Origin: JBHJGS01 sp050331575
Lineage (GTDB): Bacteria; Pseudomonadota; Alphaproteobacteria; Sphingomonadales; Rhodothalassiaceae
Length of the DNA: 64,000 bases
Direction of reading: 5' to 3'
Assembly (NCBI GenBank): GCA_050331575.1
Contig: JBHJGS010000038.1
Location: 1-64,000 of the forward strand
Numbering within the stretch: the first letter of the stretch is position 1; the number at the start of each line of letters is the position of its first letter. Under the pieces are notes generated by a model, which did not search any database, had not been told where the DNA came from, and saw only the letters and a program-made list of their open reading frames with translations. The position numbers were made by a program, and so were the translations under genes. Shown in pieces: positions 42,034 to 49,284 of this stretch.

Positions 42034-43508
42034 TCGTAGCTGTCAGCGACGAAGCGGTCGAGCAGGCGCACGCCGAAGCCGGTCGCGCCCTTGTCATAAA
42101 AGGCGCCGGGCTGGTCGGCCCAGACCATGCCGGCAACATCGATATGCGCCCAGGCGGTGTCGCCGGCGAAGCGCTTCAAGAATTGGGCGGCGGTGATCGA
42201 GCCGGCGGAGCGATCGCCGACATTCTTCATGTCGGCAACCGCGCTGTCGATCAGCTTGTCATAGGCGTCAGCCAGCGGCAGGCGCCAGACCTTGTCCCCG
42301 GTGGCCTCGCCGGCCTTGGTCAGCTGCGCGGCGAGGGCATCGTCGGTGCTGAACAGGCCGGCATATTCATGGCCCAGCGCCACGATGATCGCCCCGGTCA
42401 GGGTCGCCAGATCGATCATCAGCTTTGGCTTGAAGACCGCGCGGGCATAGGCCATGACATCGGCCAGCACCAGCCGGCCCTCCGCATCGGTGTTGATCAC
42501 CTCCACGGTCTGCCCGTCCAGCGTCTGCACCACATCGCCGGGGCGCTGGGCACTGCCGGAGGGCATATTCTCCACCAGCCCCAGAAGGCCGACCGCATCG
42601 ACCTCAGCCTTGCGCGCGGCCAGCGCCGCCATCAGCCCGGTGACGATGCCGGCCCCGCCCATATCCCACTTCATCTGCTCCATGCCCTGGGCGGGCTTGA
42701 TGGAGATGCCGCCGCTGTCAAAGGTCACGCCCTTGCCGATGAAGGCCAGCGGGTCCTTCAGCTTGTCCTTGCCGGACTTGCCGGCCCAGCTGATCACCGC
42801 CACCCGGGGCGGGTTGGCGCTGCCCTGGGCAACACCCAGCAAGGCGCGAAAGCCCTTCTTCTCCAGCGCCTTCTGGTCTAGGATCTCGACCTTCAGGCCC
42901 AGTTCGCCCAGCGCCTCGACGCGATCGGCAAACGCGGCCGGGGTCAGGATATTGGCTGGCTCGCTGGTCAAATCCTGGGTCAGCCGCACCCCGCTCAGCA
43001 CCGCCTCGCGCACCGCGAAAGCCGATTTCAGCGCCTTGTGGCCCTCCGCGGCCAGGGTCAGCTTGTCGGGCCGAAACAGCTTGTCCTTCTTCGCCTCGCT
43101 CAAATAACGGTCGAAGCGATAGGCGCGCAGCCCGGCGCCTTCGGCCAGTGCCAGGATCGCCGCCTCCGCCGGGACAGAGTCGGTCAGCATGGTCGCGGAT
43201 TTGGCGCGCACCTCAATCAGCGCGGCGGTGATCTGCGCACCGAAGCGGGCCCAGGCCGGCATATCGGCGGCGTCGATCTTGCCGGTGTCGATCAGCATGA
43301 TGCGGTCCAGCTTGGTGTCGCCCGGCGCCATCAGGCTCAGCCGCTCGCCGGTCTCGCCCTTAAAGCCTGCCGCCTTGATCGCCCGGCCCAGGGCGCCGCC
43401 CATGGCCTCATCCAGCGCCTTGGCCTCCCCCTCCAACCGCTTCTGGCGCACCAGACACACCAGGGTTCCGGTCTTGGGCAGGGCGAGTTTGGCAAAGCTG
43501 AGCTGCAT
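42030..43508 (-). CDS. pepA: Leucyl aminopeptidase (M17)
   Basis: A 492-residue cytosolic zinc/manganese aminopeptidase. The M17 core is present: FIGKGVTFDSGGISIKPA (about 258-275), and the signature NTDAEGRLVLADVMAYA (about 341-357). The N-terminal domain is the usual M17 accessory domain. It may also bind DNA, as E. coli PepA does in Xer recombination, but this is not visible. Confidence 0.95.
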   Translation of the reverse strand: MQLSFAKLALPKTGTLVCLVRQKRLEGEAKALDEAMGGALGRAIKAAGFKGETGERLSLMAPGDTKLDRIMLIDTGKIDAADMPAWARFGAQITAALIEVRAKSATMLTDSVPAEAAILALAEGAGLRAYRFDRYLSEAKKDKLFRPDKLTLAAEGHKALKSAFAVREAVLSGVRLTQDLTSEPANILTPAAFADRVEALGELGLKVEILDQKALEKKGFRALLGVAQGSANPPRVAVISWAGKSGKDKLKDPLAFIGKGVTFDSGGISIKPAQGMEQMKWDMGGAGIVTGLMAALAARKAEVDAVGLLGLVENMPSGSAQRPGDVVQTLDGQTVEVINTDAEGRLVLADVMAYARAVFKPKLMIDLATLTGAIIVALGHEYAGLFSTDDALAAQLTKAGEATGDKVWRLPLADAYDKLIDSAVADMKNVGDRSAGSITAAQFLKRFAGDTAWAHIDVAGMVWADQPGAFYDKGATGFGVRLLDRFVADSYE

Positions 43509-43753
43509 GGCGGTCCTTTCCGATCAAATACACAAGCGCTTCTGAGCTCTATAGCCGCCGCACCGCCTTTGTCGACAGAGGCAAATGAGACGCTCGGGCA
43601 GAGCGGGACGCTGTCCTGGTGCGCTTTCCGCGGAGCCGGCGCGGCGCCGCGGATGCCTTGCTTGGTGAAATTGAGGCTGGCTTTTTGAGACGAGGGCCGC
43701 ACAAATGGGCGAAGCAAGATTGAAGGATTGGGTAACCTGGATAAAGGGCTGGC

Positions 43754-45100
43754 ATGGTGATGACGCTGCTTAGACGATGGGATCCGTGCCTTATCGGCAC
43801 CGCCTTCCTTGCTGCGATGATCCTGAGCGGGGCCGCGGCTGCCCAAGACGTCCCCCGCGCCGACCCTGAGCGGATGCTGGCCCGTATTGAGGCGCTGTCG
43901 GCGTTTGGGCGCAATGCCGATGGCGGCGTTGATCGGGTGGCCTATTCCGAGGCGGATTTGGCCGCGCGGGCACATGTCATGGCGCTGATGCGCGATTTGG
44001 GGTTAACGGTTCGCACCGACACCGCCGGCAATATGTTCGGCCACCGCGATGGCAGCGAGCCCGAGCTGCCGGCCTTATTGTTTGGCAGCCACATCGATAG
44101 TGTGCCCGGTGGCGGCAATTATGACGGCCCGGCCGGCGTGTTCGCAGCGCTTGAGGCGATTACCCTGTTGAACGAGGCGGGCCACACCACGCGCCACCCC
44201 TTGGAGGTGGTGGTGTTCGCCGATGAGGAAGGCGGCCTGATCGGCAGCCTGGCCATGGCCGGGAAATTGAAGCCGGCCGCCCTGCAGGTGCAATCGCACG
44301 CCGGCATCAGCGTGGCTGAGGGCATCCGGCGTCTCGGCGGTGACCCGGACCGGCTACAAGATGCCCGTATTGACCCGGCCGACTACAAAGCATTCATCGA
44401 GCTCCACATCGAGCAGGGTGCGATCCTGGAAGAAAGCAACACCGATATCGGTGTGGTCGAAGGCATTGTCGGGATCCGCTGGTGGGATGTGGTGATCGAG
44501 GGCATGGCCAATCACGCCGGCACCACGCCGATGGATCGACGCCGCGATGCCATGGTGGCCGCAGCGGATCTGACCTTGGCGATCAATCAGGTGGCCGTGC
44601 AAACGCCGGGTCGGCAGGTGGCCACGGTCGGCCGGATTCAAGCCTTTCCCGGCGCGCCGAATGTGATTCCAGGGCGGGTCGTGATGAGCTTGGAGGTGCG
44701 CGACCTGGATCGCACTAAGATCGAGGCGGTGTTTCAAGCGATCAAGGCAAAAGTGCCGGCAATCGAAACCGCGCGCGGCGTGTCGGTGCGCTTCGATGCG
44801 CTTGAGGTCGCCTCAGAACCGGCGCCGACCGATCCGCGCATGCGCCAGATCATTGCCGACGCAGCCAAGGATATGGGGCTGAGCCGCCGCTTCATGCCGT
44901 CCGGCGCCGGCCATGATGCACAGGATATGGTGCCCTTGATGCCCACGGGCATGATCTTCGTGCCCAGCCGCGCCGGTATCAGCCACTCGCCGGACGAGTT
45001 TACCGCGCCGGAGGATCTGGCCAACGGCGCGGATGTCTTGCTGCGGGCCCTGCTCGCCCTCGACGGTGGCGCGCTGGAGCAGGCGGCATCGGACGATTAA
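43754..45100 (+). CDS. Exported M20 family amidohydrolase (hydantoinase/carbamoylase type)
   Basis: A 448-residue metalloenzyme with an N-terminal signal peptide (FLAAMILSGAAAA|QD). Metal ligands are visible in GSHIDSVPGGGNYDGPAG (about 92-109) and FADEEGG (about 155-161), with HIEQG (about 218-222) and MPSGAGHDAQDM near 380-391. The subfamily hydrolyses N-carbamoyl amino acids, allantoate or ureidopropionate. A periplasmic location is unusual for it, so the substrate may be a scavenged compound. AAAGG precedes the ATG. Its last 4 nt overlap the convergent PEP-CTERM-like gene. Confidence 0.82.
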   Translation: MVMTLLRRWDPCLIGTAFLAAMILSGAAAAQDVPRADPERMLARIEALSAFGRNADGGVDRVAYSEADLAARAHVMALMRDLGLTVRTDTAGNMFGHRDGSEPELPALLFGSHIDSVPGGGNYDGPAGVFAALEAITLLNEAGHTTRHPLEVVVFADEEGGLIGSLAMAGKLKPAALQVQSHAGISVAEGIRRLGGDPDRLQDARIDPADYKAFIELHIEQGAILEESNTDIGVVEGIVGIRWWDVVIEGMANHAGTTPMDRRRDAMVAAADLTLAINQVAVQTPGRQVATVGRIQAFPGAPNVIPGRVVMSLEVRDLDRTKIEAVFQAIKAKVPAIETARGVSVRFDALEVASEPAPTDPRMRQIIADAAKDMGLSRRFMPSGAGHDAQDMVPLMPTGMIFVPSRAGISHSPDEFTAPEDLANGADVLLRALLALDGGALEQAASDD

Positions 45101-45771
45101 TGGCGGCGGCGGCGCGCCATCGCGGCCGCGCCAAGGCCTAGCCCGAATAAGGGCAACGCAGCCGGGCCGACAATTTCCAGCGGCGGATCGATAAAGCCCA
45201 AAAAGGCAAACTCATTGCCACGATTGGCGGTGTGGGTGAACACGGTCAATGTGTTCAACGGGATAATGCCGCCCAACTCGAAGGCGCCTTCACCGTTCGC
45301 CGCATTCAGCGAAAATCCCGTGGCCGGATCGATGAAATCCCGATCGATCGTCGCCGCCGTAACCGTGCCGAAAAACACCCCGTCCAGAAAGATCGACGCG
45401 CCTTCGCCGCCAGCACCAGCGCCCGTTTCGAAGAACAGGTCCGCAAAGAATAGGGTCGTCAAGCCGATGGTCTGGGCGAATTCGATGCGCAGGCCTTCTT
45501 GCTGGTCAATCTCATCATTGGCCGTACCACCCCGGATCCCCAAGCCATCTTGCTCATCCTGAAACAGCGCTCGCGCGACCTCGCCAGATCCGGTCCGTTC
45601 AAACGCGAATACCTCAAAGCCCGGCCCGTCGGGTATGACCCCTTCGAAGCTGGATTGGGCATTGGCGCCAGCAAACGCGGGCTCGCGGAAATCCACGAAG
45701 CTGACCGGACCCGCCGCGGCCGGGCCGGCCAGAGCCGCCATCAAGCCGGCGCACGCAACAAATCGTAGCAT
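45097..45771 (-). CDS. PEP-CTERM-like exported protein
   Basis: A 224-residue protein: signal peptide (MLRFVACAGLMAALAGPAAAG), a beta-rich middle part with VSFVDFREPAF and two Asn/Asp-rich loops, then a C-terminal tripartite tail of short motif, hydrophobic helix (AALPLFGLGLGAAAMA) and RRRR. That tail is the mark of proteins handled by exosortase/PEP-CTERM systems, though the motif before the helix is not a clean PEP. No exosortase gene is in the window. The ATG at 45771 is chosen because the signal peptide begins there. Confidence 0.75.
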   Translation of the reverse strand: MLRFVACAGLMAALAGPAAAGPVSFVDFREPAFAGANAQSSFEGVIPDGPGFEVFAFERTGSGEVARALFQDEQDGLGIRGGTANDEIDQQEGLRIEFAQTIGLTTLFFADLFFETGAGAGGEGASIFLDGVFFGTVTAATIDRDFIDPATGFSLNAANGEGAFELGGIIPLNTLTVFTHTANRGNEFAFLGFIDPPLEIVGPAALPLFGLGLGAAAMARRRRH

Positions 45772-45992
45772 TCCCTTGGTCTCCTTCCTTCGACATCGGG
45801 TGCGGGCAGCAAGGCGCATGCCACACGCTCGTCTGCTGATTTTTCGCGGATTGAGCGCGCACACGGACGGCCGCCCCGAAACGGGACAGACTGAGCGTGT
45901 CGTTTTTCAACAAGTCGGCCCCAAATGGGACGCCCCGCGCCCGGCATCCACAGCTCCACAGTCGCTGCGGGTCTGTCTGGCTGGAGCCCTCC

Positions 45993-46430
45993 CTACGCGG
46001 CCGATGGGTGCTCCCGTCCCGTCAACCGGTCCCGTTCCTGCCTCAAGAGCCGCAAATTCTTGGTGTTGGCCTTGTGTGCAAAATCGAACACGTCCCCAAC
46101 GAGCGGAACCGAGCCAAGGATCCAATCGACCAGGATATTTTTTAGCATCGCCGTCATAACGCGCTTCCGTGCGCCGATGCGGTAGGCCTGGACAAGCAAA
46201 AGGCTAGACACCGCGGCGGTGACCGTGTCGCCGACCCCGGGGATCAAGCCCAATATGCCGTCTAGGCCGAAGCGATAGTCTGTCCCCGGCAGCCGGAAGG
46301 CCCGGTCCAGCCAGAATTCCAGCTGGTCCAGGCCGTCCTTGGGATCCCCTGGCGCGGCCAATCTCGGGTCGCGCGGAATGTTAGCGGCTCCCGGCTTGCG
46401 CCTTGACTTCATCGCGGGCGCGCTCGGCAT
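45993..46430 (-). CDS. DUF4112 domain membrane protein
   Basis: A 145-residue protein with the DUF4112 block LDGILGLIPGVGDTVTAAVSSLLLVQAYRIG (about 56-86) and VDWILGSVPLVGDVFDFAHKANTKNLRLL (about 101-129), i.e. two hydrophobic Gly/Pro-containing helices. Function unknown. It overlaps the DUF3618 gene by about 50 nt if it starts at 46430, or 32 nt if at 46412. Last gene of the stress operon. Confidence 0.8.
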   Translation of the reverse strand: MPSAPAMKSRRKPGAANIPRDPRLAAPGDPKDGLDQLEFWLDRAFRLPGTDYRFGLDGILGLIPGVGDTVTAAVSSLLLVQAYRIGARKRVMTAMLKNILVDWILGSVPLVGDVFDFAHKANTKNLRLLRQERDRLTGREHPSAA

Positions 46431-47241
46431 GGCCAGCGGCTTGCTCGGCCAGATCCGCGCCGCGGTCCATCAATTCCTCCGACATCGGCTTCAGCGCTTC
46501 GCGTTCCTGGCGGCTGACAGGCAGAAGCGTGCCGATCACCGCGCCGGCCGCAGCTGCCAGCAAGCCCGAGGCGAGCGGATTTTCCTCATGATAGGCGGTT
46601 GCATTGTGACGCGCCTGGTCCATGCGGTATTGCGCATCCCGGCCTGTCTGGGCGGCCCATTCGCGGGAGGCCCGGGCACTGCTGCCCAGCCGGGACCGCG
46701 CCTGGTCCGCCCGGTCGCGCGCGCCTTCCACCGCCGATCGGATCCGGCTGCGATAACTGTCCTCGCTCTCGTCGGTGTCGCGCTGAATAGACAGATGACT
46801 GGCATAGGCCTGGTCGAGTCGGCTGTAATAGTCGGTCTCGGACTCATCCGTGCGGCGCGGATGCTCGTGACGGATACGGTCAATATCGTCCTGCCGTCGC
46901 ACCGCGTCCCAGTCCTGCGCACCGCCATTGCTATGGGAATGCAAGGACGCGGTCTGGCTTCGGCCATCACCGTTCAGCCCGGCGCCGTCGGACCTCGGGG
47001 CCCGGCCGCCAAACGCCATCCAGGCCAATCCGGTCAGCGTCAACAGGGTCGCCATGGGATTGCGGTTCACCTGAGCGCCCAATCCGGCTGCGAAATCCTG
47101 AGGCTGGATGTCGAAGCTGGCCATGGCCTCGTCGAGCATCCGGCCCGGGGTCAGCCGCTGGCCCATCTCGTCCATGTGGCGGCCGAGACGCTCACGCGTT
47201 TCGCCCAGGTCTTCTTCGATCTGTTCGGGTTTGCGGGTCAT
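46381..47241 (-). CDS. DUF3618 domain protein
   Basis: A 286-residue protein. The DUF3618 motif lies at the N-terminus (EQIEEDLGETRERLGRHMDEMGQRLTPGRMLDEAM), followed by a short hydrophobic segment (about 62-77), a long charged helical middle, and a second hydrophobic segment (about 225-245, LASGLLAAAAGAVIGTLLPV). Such proteins sit in the inner membrane beside holin-X-type proteins in alphaproteobacteria; role unknown, likely envelope stress. Start and upstream stop share one base (TGATG). Confidence 0.82.
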   Translation of the reverse strand: MTRKPEQIEEDLGETRERLGRHMDEMGQRLTPGRMLDEAMASFDIQPQDFAAGLGAQVNRNPMATLLTLTGLAWMAFGGRAPRSDGAGLNGDGRSQTASLHSHSNGGAQDWDAVRRQDDIDRIRHEHPRRTDESETDYYSRLDQAYASHLSIQRDTDESEDSYRSRIRSAVEGARDRADQARSRLGSSARASREWAAQTGRDAQYRMDQARHNATAYHEENPLASGLLAAAAGAVIGTLLPVSRQEREALKPMSEELMDRGADLAEQAAGHAERARDEVKAQAGSR

Positions 47242-47702
47242 CAGCTGTGCCTCCTGACGGTTTGAGCGTCTTTCTGAACTTCCTGTGCCGTTCGGCTGGG
47301 GGTCAGCTTTTTCGGATCCATCCGATCGCGCGCCCGCGACAGCAGGAAAAAGCCGATCAACAAGCCGATGGCCGCGGCGATGATGCTGGCGGTGCCGCTG
47401 TTAAGCTCCAGGCCAGCGGCCAGCCAGCCGGCGATGGCGAACAACAACATGGTCAGGCCGGCAACCAGCAGGCCCAGGCCCGCGGCAAAACTGAGCAGCG
47501 CAGCAACCACGGACCGAACGCCGCGCTGAATTTCCGCGCGTGCCAGTTCGCCTTCGTTCTGAACCAGGCGGGTGACGTCATCCAAAATCGTCCGCGCCAG
47601 TTCCGGCGTCGACTTATTGCTCGGTGACGTGCGTGTTTGCGCACCGCTGTGGGTGCCATCGGTCGTCGCGTCGACGGCGGGACGGTCGTCTGCGGGGGTC
47701 AT
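47241..47702 (-). CDS. Holin-X/DUF1469-type membrane protein
   Basis: A 153-residue protein with a helical segment (about 35-65, TILDDVTRLVQNEGELARAEIQRG) and two transmembrane helices (about 69-95 and 102-122). It is of the phage-holin-superfamily III / DUF1469 type, which in spite of the name is chromosomal and common in stress operons. It overlaps both neighbours, so it is translated with them. Confidence 0.82.
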   Translation of the reverse strand: MTPADDRPAVDATTDGTHSGAQTRTSPSNKSTPELARTILDDVTRLVQNEGELARAEIQRGVRSVVAALLSFAAGLGLLVAGLTMLLFAIAGWLAAGLELNSGTASIIAAAIGLLIGFFLLSRARDRMDPKKLTPSRTAQEVQKDAQTVRRHS

Positions 47703-48238
47703 GAGCGATACTCCGGTCCAAGCGGGGCGGCTCCGGCGCTGGCCGGTCGCGCACTGGTCGCACCATGCACGTCGTGCGCCTGCGTCGCCGTGCCCGCGGT
47801 GGGGGTATGATGGTCAAATCCTTCGCGCCGGGCCTGCTGGCCGATCTGCTCCAGCGAGCCGCGGCCGGCGCGGGCCAGGATGAAGCCGAGGGCGGCGGCA
47901 CCGCCGAGAAAGGCTGCGGGATTGTCCCGGGCGAAATGGCGGGCATCGTCCATCATCTGGCCGGTGCGGCGGCCCGACATATACTGACTGGCTTGATCCA
48001 GCCCGCCGGCGGCGCGCTCCAGCATCGCTTTCAGCCAGCCTTCCTGCGCGCTCAAATCGCCGGCAGCGGCGCGCAGGCGATCAGCCGTTTGATGCAGCCC
48101 TTGCGAGGCTTCGTGGGTCTGACGTTCGGCCTCTTCTTGCGCGCTGCGGCCAACATGCTCTGCCGCATCGCGCGCGGCGTGTGTTGTGCGCTCGCCGGCC
48201 TGGCGCGTGCGGCCGGTCGGATCGGGGGTGGGCGCCAT
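47699..48238 (-). CDS. Nutrient-deprivation-induced-type protein
   Basis: A 179-residue protein, mostly amphipathic helix rich in Ala, Gln and Glu (about 1-80), then a hydrophobic segment (NPAAFLGGAAALGFILARAG, about 106-125) and a loose Ala/Thr-rich tail. It resembles the nutrient deprivation-induced proteins found next to DUF3618 genes. AGGAGATAG before the ATG is a good ribosome binding site. First gene of the four-gene operon, directly behind the minus-strand EcfG-type promoter. Confidence 0.75.
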   Translation of the reverse strand: MAPTPDPTGRTRQAGERTTHAARDAAEHVGRSAQEEAERQTHEASQGLHQTADRLRAAAGDLSAQEGWLKAMLERAAGGLDQASQYMSGRRTGQMMDDARHFARDNPAAFLGGAAALGFILARAGRGSLEQIGQQARREGFDHHTPTAGTATQAHDVHGATSARPASAGAAPLGPEYRS

Positions 48239-48303
48239 TGGCTATCTCCTGAACAGTCGGGTTCGGCGGCTGCGCCGCGGCCCGAGGGGTGATTGCCTGC
48301 CAG

Positions 48304-48329
48304 AACGCCGCGGTGCGACCGGGTGTTCC
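48304..48329 (-). promoter_or_regulatory. EcfG-type general-stress promoter for the envelope-stress operon
   Basis: On the minus strand GGAAC (48329-48325), a 17-nt spacer, and CGTT (48307-48304) match the alphaproteobacterial EcfG consensus exactly. It lies 66 nt before the ATG at 48238. Confidence 0.8.
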
Positions 48330-48357
48330 GCATGTCCCCCATCCTTTTTCCCGGTCT

Positions 48358-48382
48358 GGAACAGGCTCTACTGCCTGCCGTT
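48358..48382 (+). promoter_or_regulatory. EcfG-type general-stress promoter for fabI
   Basis: GGAAC (48358-48362), a 16-nt spacer, and CGTT (48379-48382) again match the EcfG consensus, 108 nt before the fabI ATG. It is back to back with the minus-strand promoter, 28 nt apart. Confidence 0.72.
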
Positions 48383-48490
48383 GATCATCCGGCCAGGTCT
48401 TTGCGCGGTGGCATTTCGCGCTGCAGCACTGGCGCCCGTCGCTGCCGTGGGTTAAACAGCAGGCACTCGAGGCAGGCATCTGAGCAAAGC

Positions 48491-49258
48491 ATGGTTGGAC
48501 TTCTGCAAGATCGTTGCGGGCTGATTGTCGGCATCGCGAATGACCGCAGCATTGCTTGGGGTTGCGCGGACGTTATGCACCGCGAAGGCGCAGCTCTGGC
48601 GGTGACCTATATGAACGACAAGGCCCGGCCGCACGTGGAACCGCTGGCGCAGCGGGTGCAGGCGGGGATCTTTCAGCCGCTGGATGTGACCCGGCCCGAC
48701 CAGATGGAGGCGCTGTTCGACGCGATCGAGCGCCAGTGGGGGCGCCTGGATTTTCTGGTCCATTCCATCGCTTATGCGCCCAAGCAGGATCTGCACGGCC
48801 GCGTCGTCGACACCTCGTCTGAGGGATTTGCCCTGGCGATAGACATTTCCTGCCATTCCTTCTTGCGCCTGGCGCGCCGCGCCGAGCCGCTGATGAGCCG
48901 CGGCGGCAGCCTGATCACCATGAGCTATTACGGCGCGGAGAAAGTGGTTTCGAACTATAATGTCATGGGCCCGGTCAAGGCCGCGCTGGAAACCGCGGTG
49001 GCCTATATGGCCGTGGAGCTTGGGCCGAGCGCTATCCGCGTCAACGCCATCTCGCCCGGCCCGATCGCCACGCGGGCCGCGTCCGGCCTGCCGGATTTCG
49101 AGGGGCTGTTGACCGCGGCGGAAGGCAAGGCCCCACTGCGCACGCTGGTCGATGTGCATGATGTCGGGGAAATGGCGGCCTTTCTGGCCAGTTCGCGCGC
49201 CCGCGCAATCACCGGCAGCGTGCATTATGTGGATTGCGGCTACGAAATCGTCGATTGA
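48491..49258 (+). CDS. fabI: Enoyl-ACP reductase, FabI type
   Basis: A 255-residue NADH-dependent reductase of fatty acid elongation. The nucleotide motif GIANDRSIAWG (14-24) and the catalytic Tyr-x6-Lys in SNYNVMGPVKAALE (about 154-167) fit FabI, and so does the substrate loop RAASGLPDF. The ATG at 48491 starts the domain exactly, although its ribosome binding site is weak. Under an EcfG promoter, it may be a stress-time paralogue of a housekeeping copy elsewhere. The P-type ATPase gene follows after 26 nt. Confidence 0.9.
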   Translation: MVGLLQDRCGLIVGIANDRSIAWGCADVMHREGAALAVTYMNDKARPHVEPLAQRVQAGIFQPLDVTRPDQMEALFDAIERQWGRLDFLVHSIAYAPKQDLHGRVVDTSSEGFALAIDISCHSFLRLARRAEPLMSRGGSLITMSYYGAEKVVSNYNVMGPVKAALETAVAYMAVELGPSAIRVNAISPGPIATRAASGLPDFEGLLTAAEGKAPLRTLVDVHDVGEMAAFLASSRARAITGSVHYVDCGYEIVD

Positions 49259-49284
49259 GCCGAACAAAGTCGGGGGATCGGTTT

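Noticed and set aside
47241..47702. Holin-type gene as a sign of a prophage
   Set aside because: Proteins of this DUF1469/holin-X type are chromosomal and lie with DUF3618 genes; no phage structural, integrase or lysis gene is near.
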